This document shows positions 24,991 to 33,020 of a stretch of 64,000 nt of DNA, piece after piece. The DNA is from Levilactobacillus tongjiangensis. Its GTDB lineage: Bacteria; Bacillota; Bacilli; Lactobacillales; Lactobacillaceae. The notes under the pieces were generated by a model. That model saw only the letters and a list, made by a program, of their open reading frames with translations. It ran no database searches and was not told the DNA's origin. The stretch spans positions 62,001 through 126,000 of the forward strand of contig NZ_RHNY01000001.1 in NCBI RefSeq assembly GCF_003946345.1. The letters are read 5' to 3'. The position numbers and the translations under genes were made by a program. How positions within the stretch are numbered: position 1 is the first letter of the stretch; every line of letters starts with the position of its first letter.

Positions 24991-26307
24991 ATGCACATCT
25001 TTGATACACACTTTTGGATAAATTTTGTGTTGGCCATGACTATGCAGTGGTTTTGGACGCTGTGGATTGGGGTCATTCGTCCACGTAACTGGAAATTACC
25101 ACTGAAATGGGTGGGGTGGGCGTTGATTCCGGCCGTCATTGGGACCTCCTGGTCGTTGGCGATTCCCCCCGTCTCCGCTTTACTTTACTTAAATCATCAT
25201 CGACCGAAGATGTCACTGATATTTGTTAATGCGACGATTGTGATTTATCTGGTGGTCGTGTTAGTTAATGATGTGGTTCGTGCAGTAACCATTGAATTAT
25301 TTGGTTTTGTGACCAGTCAGACGGCCCCGTTGATTGCTGGCCGACTGGTTTTTCAGGTCATCATCTACACGCTCTGTTCGTTGGCGGTTTCGGGGATGCG
25401 GATTCAACCCGGGAACCTGGAGGAATTGGCGTTTAGTCGCAAGGAACAGTGGACGGTCATGGCGTTGCTAGCGAGCATGAGTGTCTTGGCACAGTTGTCG
25501 ACGGTAATCATTCACCGGCTGGCAATTACCCACGCGATGATGACCTTTGCGCTGAGTATTGAACTCATCATGATTCTGTTGATCAGCGCGAGTCTATTCT
25601 TCTTTTTACAGAGTTTCTTTTACCGGCAACGCGTTAAGTCGGGCTATCAGGAGTTACTATTGCGGTCGCGTTATGACCGGCGAATCTCTGATCAGGTCCG
25701 GGCTATTCGTCAGTTTAAACAACAGTACCAAAAGCAGATGCTGCGGTTGGGTGATTACTTGGATGCGGAAGACTATGATGGGCTAACGGCCTACTTTCAA
25801 ACGTTGGACTCACGCTGGCATGCGACCAGTCACGTGACTGATCTGGAAGAGGATGGGTTACAACGACTGAGTGATCCACCGTTAAAGAGTTTGTTGTTTC
25901 AAAAAATTCTGGCGGCTCAGGCTAAGGGCCGTGATTTACGCTTGGAGATTCCCGATGAGGTTCGAACCTTTCCCATAGATAGTCTCCTGTTAATTCGTAT
26001 CGTGGGAATTTTGCTGGATAATGCGTTGGAATCGGCGCCTGTTGCGGGTCAACGAGACATTTACTTTGCGATTCTGACGTATCCCGGGTCTATCGAAATT
26101 TCCGTGGCCAACCCCGTTTCACAGGACGAACCACCGCAGATCAATCGGTTCTTGACGACTGGATACACGACGAAGGGCCACGGCCACGGCCAAGGATTGA
26201 AAACTGTCCAAGAAATTGTCATGCAGACCGACAATGCGTCCCTGCAGATTGCGTTGAAGCGCGGGATGCTGTACTTTACGCTGATTCTAACCAAGGAAGG
26301 CGGGTGA
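24991..26307 (+). CDS. HPK10-type sensor kinase lacking the phosphoacceptor His
   Basis: A 438-residue membrane protein. About six helices fill residues 1-215, then a cytosolic region. The dimerisation/phosphoacceptor segment reads FKQQYQKQMLRLGDYL with Gln244 where the family (and the next gene) has His. The ATPase domain is intact: N-box RIVGILLDNALESA with Asn344 and G-box GHGHGQGL at 396-403. It can therefore be expected to bind ATP but not to autophosphorylate on this His. It lies between the regulator and the complementary kinase in one operon. Confidence 0.9.
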   Translation: MHIFDTHFWINFVLAMTMQWFWTLWIGVIRPRNWKLPLKWVGWALIPAVIGTSWSLAIPPVSALLYLNHHRPKMSLIFVNATIVIYLVVVLVNDVVRAVTIELFGFVTSQTAPLIAGRLVFQVIIYTLCSLAVSGMRIQPGNLEELAFSRKEQWTVMALLASMSVLAQLSTVIIHRLAITHAMMTFALSIELIMILLISASLFFFLQSFFYRQRVKSGYQELLLRSRYDRRISDQVRAIRQFKQQYQKQMLRLGDYLDAEDYDGLTAYFQTLDSRWHATSHVTDLEEDGLQRLSDPPLKSLLFQKILAAQAKGRDLRLEIPDEVRTFPIDSLLLIRIVGILLDNALESAPVAGQRDIYFAILTYPGSIEISVANPVSQDEPPQINRFLTTGYTTKGHGHGQGLKTVQEIVMQTDNASLQIALKRGMLYFTLILTKEGG

Positions 26308-26311
26308 GAAC

Positions 26312-27646
26312 GTGATTCAGGTCAGTGCGTTGAGTTTTTCACTATCAGAGTTTTCATTGGTCTTTTGGTTTGTTTACTGTCAATACTACTGGTTTCCCCA
26401 ATTACGGTTTAAAAAGAACTTTTCGTTGTACTGTGCACTGGTTGCTGCGGGTTACACGTTGATTGATTTTATTAATCCGTTTACCTTTCACAGTTCGTTG
26501 TTGGGAGCCCTTTCCGTGGTTATTATGTTGGGCGTCGAGCTGAGCTTGATTGGTTATCAACGGAAATGGGCGTACCTCCCCGCGTTTATTGAAGTTTCCA
26601 TTTTGGCGTACTTATTAATTGAATTTGTTGATATGGTAGTTATTGTGGCCACGATTTATCTGACGAACATGCGGTTTGCTACCAGTCTGTGGGGGACGCT
26701 GTCTGAAATAGCGATTGATAACATTATCTTTGTATTGATTATTATGGGCCTTTGGATGACCCGAGCTCCCATGGAAAATTTGATTGAATCCATGATCGGT
26801 CGTTCGATTGAGTACATGTTTTTGACGTTTATGGCGACTTTGGCGGTCGTGTACATTTTGTTTGAGTACTCCTTACAGATGCTCCAGCGGTCAGATCAGT
26901 ACCTGATTTTTTTAGCTGGAATTGCTGGGACACTGCTAGTGGGCCTATCTTTGAGTACCTACATGTTGATGCAGACCCACCTGCAAGAGGAACATACGCA
27001 ACTGCAACGGCAGCAACAAGCCTTTAGAGAACAGTATACGACCGAGTTGAACCGGCAAATGAGCGTGGTGAAGAAGTTTAGCCATGACTATCAGAACATG
27101 TTGTTGGGGCTGGGGGGCTACTTGGAAGATCAGGACTACGAGGGGTTCCGTCAGCTATATATCGATATTCGCTCTGGTTGGGCGACCAGTAATGCGGCCG
27201 AATTGACCATTGATGATTTGGAAAATGTGCCGGGCACTAGTCTGCGCTTTCGGCTATATCACAATTACCTGTTAGCTAGACGTGAGGGCGTTCAACTCTT
27301 CGTGAAAGTTTCAGACCCCTTGACGGCAACCGTTGCCGCGCTTAAGCAAATGGGAGCAGTGATCGATGAGCTGACACCAAAAATGCTACCAGTCATTAAA
27401 CAGGTTCCACCAGCCATGATTACGTTGGAGTTGAGTGAAACGCCACGATTGCTGCGATTACAGCTGACATTTCCCAGTCCGCCGAACGCACGAGTTGACG
27501 GCCACAACCGAATTGTCTCAGATTTAGGTGCATTAGATTTTTCTAATGCATTAGGAATGCTTCCCGAACAAGGAGCCAGCACATTACAGCTAAAATTCCA
27601 CTGGGGCCAGCTGATTGTGACCTTGCCGAAGGGTTCTGGGCAATAG
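26312..27646 (+). CDS. HPK10-type sensor protein with His but degenerate ATPase domain
   Basis: A 444-residue membrane protein with six to seven helices in residues 1-220. The phosphoacceptor segment FSHDYQNMLLGLGGYL carries His258 and aligns without gaps to the previous gene. The ATP-binding part is degenerate: the N-box aligns as QMGAVIDELTPKML with Glu353 in place of Asn, and no GxGxG box is present near the C-terminus (DLGALDFSNALGMLPEQG instead). It should not bind ATP in the normal way, but could be phosphorylated in trans by the preceding kinase. It starts 4 bp after the first kinase stop (a GTG start is possible at 26312). Confidence 0.9.
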   Translation: MIQVSALSFSLSEFSLVFWFVYCQYYWFPQLRFKKNFSLYCALVAAGYTLIDFINPFTFHSSLLGALSVVIMLGVELSLIGYQRKWAYLPAFIEVSILAYLLIEFVDMVVIVATIYLTNMRFATSLWGTLSEIAIDNIIFVLIIMGLWMTRAPMENLIESMIGRSIEYMFLTFMATLAVVYILFEYSLQMLQRSDQYLIFLAGIAGTLLVGLSLSTYMLMQTHLQEEHTQLQRQQQAFREQYTTELNRQMSVVKKFSHDYQNMLLGLGGYLEDQDYEGFRQLYIDIRSGWATSNAAELTIDDLENVPGTSLRFRLYHNYLLARREGVQLFVKVSDPLTATVAALKQMGAVIDELTPKMLPVIKQVPPAMITLELSETPRLLRLQLTFPSPPNARVDGHNRIVSDLGALDFSNALGMLPEQGASTLQLKFHWGQLIVTLPKGSGQ

Positions 27647-27723
27647 ACCGGGGCTTGGAGTATTCACAAAGTCCGGATGATGCATAGTTTATAGTTCGCT
27701 ACCATCAGTTGTAAATTATTTAC

Positions 27724-27760
27724 TGAAAACGCTTGCAATCTTGTACCCATCTGATATACT
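27724..27760 (+). promoter_or_regulatory. Promoter with an overlapping cre-like site
   Basis: A -35 ttgcaa (27733-27738), a 16-bp spacer and -10 tatact (27755-27760). The cre-like box tgaaaacgcttgca (27724-27737; one mismatch to the CcpA consensus) overlaps the -35, suggesting catabolite repression. No protein gene follows; the transcript would be the structured RNA at 27767-28044. Confidence 0.6.
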
Positions 27761-27766
27761 AAGACT

Positions 27767-28044
27767 TGTAATACCAATCAATCTGTCAGGGAAGTTGTAA
27801 AATAAAGTGATTTTATAAGTTCCCGACTTTGTGAAATAACTCTCATTTAAAAGATAAGAGTTATCTTTGCAGCACGATTAGTTTTCATTAACTGAACGTG
27901 TTTGAATTGCTCAATAACTACATATTGAGATTAATAACTGAATTCGAGTGAACAGCGTTTTCCTGACTACAAACTGTGATGATGTTGAATGCTCTAATGA
28001 TGTTAGTGGGAGTCGGAGAGTGGTTACTCCGACTTTTTTTGTGT
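27767..28044 (+). ncRNA. Candidate structured small RNA, about 280 nt
   Basis: It starts just after a good promoter and ends at a strong terminator (28011-28042, agtcggag / ctccgact plus seven T). Between them lie three more hairpins: 27785-27827 (gtcagggaa... / ...ttcccgac), 27835-27863 (ataactct / agagttat) and 27909-27928 (ctcaata / tattgag). The only short frame with any promise is a 30-codon one from about 27979 (MMLNALMMLVGVGEW...) that runs through the terminator and lacks a ribosome site. No Rfam family is recognised. Confidence 0.5.
28011..28042 (+). terminator. Terminator of the candidate small RNA
   Basis: A perfect 8-bp stem (agtcggag / ctccgact) with a run of seven T. Confidence 0.85.
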
Positions 28045-28079
28045 CTGAAATTAGTTTTCAAGTATGACTGATGTCGTGC

Positions 28080-28270
28080 TCCGCCTCCGGCTGGCAGGGC
28101 GGGTGTCTGCTGTGGGGAACGCTTGCAGCCAAAGTACAGGCTTCCGGCTCGACTTGAAGCCTCGGAAGTTCGCCGAGTTTCCAAGCTTGTCCCGTGGTGT
28201 AGACTCGGAAATTCACCGGGTTAACGCCACCGACACGGCTGCCGCCCGCCCTGCCAACCTGCGGCTACGA
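28080..28270 (+). repeat. Family B long-hairpin repeat, copy B4
   Basis: The outer arms ggctggcagggcggg and cccgccctgccaacc pair at 14 of 15 positions. The interior has cggctcgacttgaagcctcgg, gccgagtttccaagcttgtc and gttaacgccaccgacacggc as in the other B copies. Confidence 0.87.
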
Positions 28271-28460
28271 TTGTGGATAAGTTGAAATTGCTTTTTGGAA
28301 AGAGCTGGGGGAACAACAAGGTGATGGGGTAGGTTTCACTAGAAATAGTTGCAACGTACAATGATATTTTAGAATTGCCACTTATAGGATAGTTGCTCAT
28401 TGCATGTATAATCTTGGGTTACTAACAACTGAAGGTTAAGTAAACATTAGTATCTAAAAA

Positions 28461-28508
28461 GGCGCATGCCGCTAGGGGATTGAGACCCAGCGGCACGCGC
28501 CTTTTTTT
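28461..28508 (-). terminator. Terminator of the 32-residue membrane peptide gene
   Basis: The stem aaaaaggcgc-tgccgct / agcggca-gcgcctttttt is very strong. For minus-strand transcription it ends directly after the stop codon at 28507. Confidence 0.85.
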
Positions 28509-28605
28509 ACACAATATTCAGTAAATTCAAAATTCCCCAGACCAATAAGCTGGCTAGTAAAACTAATAGGATAAGGATTGCCCATTTTTGTGGCCAACGC
28601 ATCAT
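28507..28605 (-). CDS. 32-residue small membrane protein
   Basis: A minus-strand frame beginning MMRWPQKWAILILL and continuing as one hydrophobic helix to LLNIV and stop. A ggggg-rich ribosome site lies 4-7 bases before the ATGs, and the stop is fused to a strong terminator, so this is a complete compact transcription unit. One Trp/Lys-rich cytosolic end plus one helix resembles small regulatory or type I toxin-like peptides, but no family is recognised. Confidence 0.55.
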   Translation of the reverse strand: MMRWPQKWAILILLVLLASLLVWGILNLLNIV

Positions 28606-28698
28606 ATCCCCCCTAAGCCATTCAACTGACTCAAGTATACGAGATAAAGATGATTAACGGTTACAATCGTCTAAATCGTAGAAAAATTGACGATTACG

Positions 28699-29589
28699 CT
28701 AATTCGTGTGAAACGTGGCAAAATCAGCGGGTACGGGCGCCGTCACGGTGGTTAAGGGGCCATCTAGTGTCCATGGCTGAGGAAAGTCCAAACGCCAACA
28801 GTGTAGCCGTAAACGGTCCTGACTGGGTTCTGCGTAAAGGGGATCGCCAACTAGTGGATGTCTGGCGTTAGCCAAGTGGACCCGGAGTTGATGGGTCCGG
28901 CCAGTTTCTAGCCACAATTTGACTAGCGTGGCGCCGGGCTGGTGGTCGACGGCTTCGTAGTGGGTCACGGCGGGTTGAGCATGGACACCATTGACTAGGC
29001 GTTTGCGCTTGTCATTGGGATCACGACCGATGGGACCGGTAAACGTGCCCTGCCCCTGTAAAGTCCCACGAACCCAAGCCAAGTAGGTCCGCTGAACGCG
29101 TTTTTCAGCAATATTGCGTACCATCACAGGGACTACTGCGGGAGTCTTGGTCATCAAAAGAGCGCCAGTTGTTTCCTGGTCGAGGCGACTTAGAATGTAA
29201 GGACCTGGTTCGTTGGGCCCCAAGTAGGCGGCTACGTGATTCAGTGTGGTGCCACGTTCTGCTGGCTGATTGGGGTGTGTCTTACTGCCCCGTGTTTTGT
29301 TGATAACGAGCAGGTCGGCTGTTTCGTAGAGCACGCTGACGGTGGCCGCACTGTCAGGCAGCACATCTGGGAAGGGTTCCTTGAAATCAGTGGGAACAAA
29401 GGTGAGTTGGACGGTTTCACCAGCGTAAACGAGTTGATTCATGGTTCGGTAGCTGCCGTTAACTAACACACGCTGGTGAATTCGTAGGTCGTGGACGAGG
29501 TGACTAGGGAGTAACCAGGCCGTCAATAATGCTCTGAGCGGCATGGGTGCTTGTGTTGCGGGGATAGTCTGGGTATAGGTCCATTGCAT
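28699..29589 (-). CDS. RluA-family 23S rRNA/tRNA pseudouridine synthase
   Basis: A 296-residue enzyme converting uridine to pseudouridine in RNA. The catalytic Asp137 lies in ILSRLDQETTG; LLVINKTRG...HP precedes it and the KLWLETGRTHQLRVHLA motif follows, as in RluA/RluD. An S4-like N-terminal region (HQRVLVNGSYRTMNQLVYAGETV) is present. Which position is modified cannot be told. ATG 29589 follows aaaggagcgccacc. It is monocistronic on the minus strand. Confidence 0.9.
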   Translation of the reverse strand: MQWTYTQTIPATQAPMPLRALLTAWLLPSHLVHDLRIHQRVLVNGSYRTMNQLVYAGETVQLTFVPTDFKEPFPDVLPDSAATVSVLYETADLLVINKTRGSKTHPNQPAERGTTLNHVAAYLGPNEPGPYILSRLDQETTGALLMTKTPAVVPVMVRNIAEKRVQRTYLAWVRGTLQGQGTFTGPIGRDPNDKRKRLVNGVHAQPAVTHYEAVDHQPGATLVKLWLETGRTHQLRVHLANARHPLVGDPLYAEPSQDRLRLHCWRLDFPQPWTLDGPLTTVTAPVPADFATFHTN

Positions 29590-29677
29590 GGTGGCGCTCC
29601 TTTCCGTGACAGGGGAATTCCTGGTCACAAGCTGGTGGGTAATTGAACGTTGAAAGCTTTTAAAGATTGATAGCTTT

Positions 29678-29842
29678 CCGCCTTACCGGCCGCCAGATAT
29701 GGGCTGGAACGGTGCGGACACAACTTGAAGCCTCGAAAGCCCCGAGTCTCCAAGCTTGGTCTTCTACTAAGTCAGTAGGAAACCCGCCTACTAACTAAGC
29801 AGAACGACGCGCCTGAGCCCATATCTGGCGACCTCTCGGCTT
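29678..29842 (+). repeat. Family A long-hairpin repeat, copy A2
   Basis: A 165-bp unit from ccgccttaccgg to gacctctcggct. Arms gccagatatgggct / agcccatatctggc pair perfectly. It shares ctggaacggtgcgg, aacttgaagcctcg and acgacgcgcctgag with A1 and A3. Confidence 0.88.
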
Positions 29843-29938
29843 ACGCTGGATTTTTCCGAAGGTTAAAATTTCAGTTAGTTTTTTAAGAGTTGCATAAATA
29901 AATCGGTCAGTGTTTATCATGTTAAACCGCAATCAGAG

Positions 29939-30117
29939 TCGGAGGAGACCAGGGATGTAGCCGGCCGTGACGGTGGTGTTAACTGGTGTTTTGTGCCAGT
30001 TTACAGCACGGGCGACTTTGGAGACACGGGGCCTTCGTGGCTTCAAATCGAGCGAGAAGCCCGTTCTTTGGCTGAAGCGTCCCCACGGCAGGCGGAATCC
30101 CTGGACTCCGGAGTGCA
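29939..30117 (-). repeat. Family B-related repeat, copy B5 (divergent)
   Basis: Short outer arms (ccagggat / atccctgg), with inner gtgacggtggtgttaactgg, cttcgtggcttcaaatcgag and tggctgaagcgtccccac resembling family B. The sequence ttcaacctttagt at about 30160-30173 just beyond it resembles the end of element C. This copy is the most decayed of the group. Confidence 0.65.
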
Positions 30118-30176
30118 GCCAATGCTTGCTAGTCCTGGTTTGAAGCACCCAATGTATCATTCAACCTTTAGTGGGC

Positions 30177-30212
30177 AACAAAAAGAGTTTGGAACAATTG
30201 TCCCAAACCCTC
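30177..30212 (-). terminator. usp terminator
   Basis: The hairpin gagtttggaaca / tgtcccaaaccc with an A-rich left flank lies 24 bp beyond the usp stop on the minus strand, a member of the dispersed tttgggaca family. Confidence 0.7.
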
Positions 30213-30235
30213 ACATTAACTTTATCTAGAATCGT

Positions 30236-30682
30236 TTATTCTGGCTTAACGATCAGCACGTCGCAGATAGCGGAACGGCTAACGTAGTTGGTAACTGAGC
30301 CAACCATCAACCGTTCAACGGCCGTTAAACCGGTTGAACCGATGATAATCAGTTCCGTCTTGTGGTCAGCTGGGAATTCACGCGCAATGACGGGCTTTGG
30401 GTTCCCAAAACGAACGTGAATGCTGACGTCAGGGACGCCGGCGTCGATAGCTTGCTGCTTCAAGGCATCGAGACGATCTTGGACGTCTTGAGAAAGCTTG
30501 TAAATGACGTCACCACTGACGGCACCACCATAGGTATCACTAAACTGGTTAACTTCCAGTACGTTTAAAATATCAAGATGAGTGTTGTTACGCTTAGCAA
30601 CTTCAATCGCTTTGTCTAAGACTGGTTGGGTTGCTTTAGAACCATCAACTGGAACCAGAATGTTCTTGTATTGTTGTAACAT
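30236..30682 (-). CDS. Universal stress protein UspA family
   Basis: A 148-residue cytosolic protein with the Usp fold: ILVPVDGSKATQPVLDKAIEVA at the N-terminus and the ATP-binding G-x2-G-x9-G-S/T motif near the end (IIGSTGLTAVERLMVGSVTNYVSRSAICDVLIVKP). ATG-bound and ATP-binding Usp proteins are stress-induced; here the motif suggests ATP binding. I use ATG 30682 behind ggggtggcattgcat. It is monocistronic, with an AT-rich 230-bp upstream region. Confidence 0.92.
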   Translation of the reverse strand: MLQQYKNILVPVDGSKATQPVLDKAIEVAKRNNTHLDILNVLEVNQFSDTYGGAVSGDVIYKLSQDVQDRLDALKQQAIDAGVPDVSIHVRFGNPKPVIAREFPADHKTELIIIGSTGLTAVERLMVGSVTNYVSRSAICDVLIVKPE

Positions 30683-30936
30683 ATGCAATGCCACCCCTTC
30701 ACGATGCATCTTATACTTTACCTATACTATATCATTTATTCCCCAGCATGTAAGCACTTAATTCAACGGTGAACATTGAAAAAATGTGAAAAGGCCGCCA
30801 TTTAGGGCGTTCCTTGATTTCAAAAATTCAGTGGAAATATTCATAGTTTGGATGAATAAATAAATATACCGGTTTTGTTCCGCCGGTTTTGGCAAATTTG
30901 GATACAGAGTGGGTGGTCAAATGGCTAGCAATCAAG

Positions 30937-31911
30937 TTACTCAGTGGTCGTTTCAGTTCCTGGCATGACCATGAGGGCGGTCTCGGCGACCCCGTATTTT
31001 TGGGCCATCAGCGTGTTCATGGTCTGGGTCAACTGGTAAATGGTGGCGGCAGTCATTTGAGGGTCAACGGCAATGGTCACGCTGACCATCACTAAATTAC
31101 CGTCATAGTAAGCTTTGAGAAAAATAATGCGTTGGACTTGGGGGAGCTGTCCAATCGTCTGACAATACTGTTGTTCCAATTTGGGGTCAAAGTAGTCGAC
31201 CAGTTTAAGACTGCAATTCCGAAATATCTGAATCCCCGTGTAGAGGATGTAAATTCCCAGAAGTAAACTGGCCAGGCCGTCGATCCAGGTCCAATGTAGC
31301 CAGCCAACGCCCAGGATGGTTAGCACGGTCACAAGGCTAGTGAGCGCATCCGTATAGGTGTCCTGAGCGGCCGCAGTCAACGCGGTATTTTGGAGACGCT
31401 GGGCCCAGCGGTGATTGGACCGCCATAGAAGTAGGAGCACGCCACTGGAGATGAGAGCGGCAATGCCAGCGGTGTTGGGTTGCAAGTGATAACTAGGGTG
31501 CAGAATCAGTGTTCTGCTGGCCTTGTAGATAATGTCGGCGGCAATGATGACCATGACTAGGCCGGCCGTTAACGTATAGAGGGTTTCGAAACGAAAGCGT
31601 GATTGTTGGGTGCGAGGGCCGACGTGCTCCTGTTCAGTGGCAGCAATGGGAGCGCCCCAGAGGTCGTCATCCCTGGTTTTACTGGCAATGTAAAGACCAG
31701 TCATGAGCAGGCTAGTCGAAAAGATACCGGATAAGTTGTTGAACGCATCTGCCCGGAGAACCTGTGAATGACTCCAAGTGGCGGCGAGGTCCTCCACCAA
31801 AAACAGGCCTAAGTAGGTGGCCACGTTTTCCCACAGGTGTCCGTAGGCTAGTCGTAGGTCGTGGACCACGGCGTGTTGCACGCGATTCCAATCATTAGCG
31901 GATTGATTCAT
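30937..31911 (-). CDS. Cation diffusion facilitator (CDF) metal exporter
   Basis: A 324-residue transporter, probably Zn2+/Mn2+/Co2+:H+ antiport out of the cytosol. About six membrane helices are followed by a 90-residue cytosolic domain (DPKLEQQYCQTIGQLPQVQRI). The helix 2 motif is VLRADAFNNLSGI and the helix 5 motif is QDTYTDALTSL, both with metal-binding Asp/Asn residues. Metal specificity is not clear. It is followed 21 bp away by the CPBP gene upstream on the same strand, so the two are probably co-transcribed. Confidence 0.87.
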   Translation of the reverse strand: MNQSANDWNRVQHAVVHDLRLAYGHLWENVATYLGLFLVEDLAATWSHSQVLRADAFNNLSGIFSTSLLMTGLYIASKTRDDDLWGAPIAATEQEHVGPRTQQSRFRFETLYTLTAGLVMVIIAADIIYKASRTLILHPSYHLQPNTAGIAALISSGVLLLLWRSNHRWAQRLQNTALTAAAQDTYTDALTSLVTVLTILGVGWLHWTWIDGLASLLLGIYILYTGIQIFRNCSLKLVDYFDPKLEQQYCQTIGQLPQVQRIIFLKAYYDGNLVMVSVTIAVDPQMTAATIYQLTQTMNTLMAQKYGVAETALMVMPGTETTTE

Positions 31912-31932
31912 CTCATCACCTCCAACTAGTTG

Positions 31933-32682
31933 TTAGGCCAAGTGGAATTTCTGCTGGATATCAAAGCGTTCTTCTGGACGGAGCAACCAAGCGGTCGTGA
32001 TAAGTGCAATCACTAGTTCACTGCCGCTGACGGCTACCTGGATACCGTAGTGAATGGGACCTGGGCTAGAGAGGGAGCCAGACGCCGCCAGAATCAAAAA
32101 ATCGTTTAGAAAGTGCCCCGCGATTGGCCACCAGAGGCTGTCGGTTCGTAGGTAAACTGCGGCGAATAGGAGGCCAATCGCCAAGGCGCTAGTGGCTTGG
32201 AATCCCGTTAATAGCAGTGATTGGTGGGTGAGATTCAGGAGGTGACTTAGACTGAAGAGCAGGCTGCTAACAAAGGTGATGGTCAGTAAATGGCGGGCTC
32301 CCCAGATGCGTAAGAGGCCACCCAACACGATGCCACGAAAGAAGATTTCTTCATACGCGGCAATGCAGATGGCCGGTGCAATTGCCTGTATCACTTGGTG
32401 ATTGGGAAGTGGTCCCACGGTCGAAACGCCCATCAAAATTAAGAGCACGTAGATGACTGGAACGGCACTCACCCAGAGTTGATGCCAAAAAGTAAAGGGT
32501 GACTTGAACTTGAGCGGGGCGTGGATAATGGTGTGGTTGATAACCAATATGATGAGCAACAGGGTTAGGTCGGTGACCAGGATGCGGTTAACAAGGGATA
32601 GTGGTAAGTGGCCAGTCGGCAGCATGAGTGCCAGCATGAATAACCAGAAGAGCCCAATGATTCCGGTTTTACGAAGTTTCAT
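31933..32682 (-). CDS. CPBP (CAAX/Abi) family intramembrane protease
   Basis: A 249-residue protein with about seven to eight helices. The conserved motifs are Glu111-Glu112...Arg116 (YEEIFFRG), His147 (SLSHLLN) and His190...Asn193-Asp194 (GHFLNDF), all required for Rce1-type glutamyl/metallo proteolysis. In lactic acid bacteria such proteins often give immunity to bacteriocins, but no bacteriocin gene is nearby. Likely first gene of a two-gene unit with the CDF exporter. Confidence 0.85.
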   Translation of the reverse strand: MKLRKTGIIGLFWLFMLALMLPTGHLPLSLVNRILVTDLTLLLIILVINHTIIHAPLKFKSPFTFWHQLWVSAVPVIYVLLILMGVSTVGPLPNHQVIQAIAPAICIAAYEEIFFRGIVLGGLLRIWGARHLLTITFVSSLLFSLSHLLNLTHQSLLLTGFQATSALAIGLLFAAVYLRTDSLWWPIAGHFLNDFLILAASGSLSSPGPIHYGIQVAVSGSELVIALITTAWLLRPEERFDIQQKFHLA

Positions 32683-33020
32683 ACTAATTCCCCCTCGATG
32701 ACCATCATTCTAATCGCAAAGGACTTAAACCGTTGCGTGAATGGCTATAAAACGAGGGGTAATGATGGTCACGTGACAAACGATTATGGGGGTATTAGAA
32801 AATAAATTTACGGCTAATCGGTGATCCTTTGGGAGGACTCGGTTAGGCATAGTGTCTATGCCGATGGGGCAGGATTATTTGGTATAAGTGCCTTTATTTC
32901 GGGTGGTTAGCGGCTGTCAGAACGTTTGTCAAGGGTGTTATTAGCGGGTATAGTACGACGTAACTACGGGACGCTCTGAGGAGAACTGCCTGCAGAATTA
33001 GGCAAAAATGGGGCGGCAAT
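32683..33020. other. 338-bp divergent intergenic region
   Basis: Lies between the minus-strand CPBP gene and the plus-strand secreted-protein gene. I see no gene, hairpin repeat or clear operator. A possible plus-strand promoter is ttgtca (32931-32936)...tatagt (32949-32954), with a spacer that is too short to trust. Confidence 0.4.

Noticed and set aside
27979-28071. 30-codon frame MMLNALMMLVGVGEW... overlapping the sRNA terminator
   Set aside because: It runs through the terminator hairpin and has no ribosome site; structure rather than coding explains the sequence.
28064-28285. 73-residue frame inside repeat B4
   Set aside because: Same reason: not conserved in the other B copies.
28553-28700. 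Plus-strand short frame at 28650-28871 overlapping the pseudouridine synthase
   Set aside because: It is a shadow frame on the opposite strand of a well-supported RluA-family gene, without a ribosome site.
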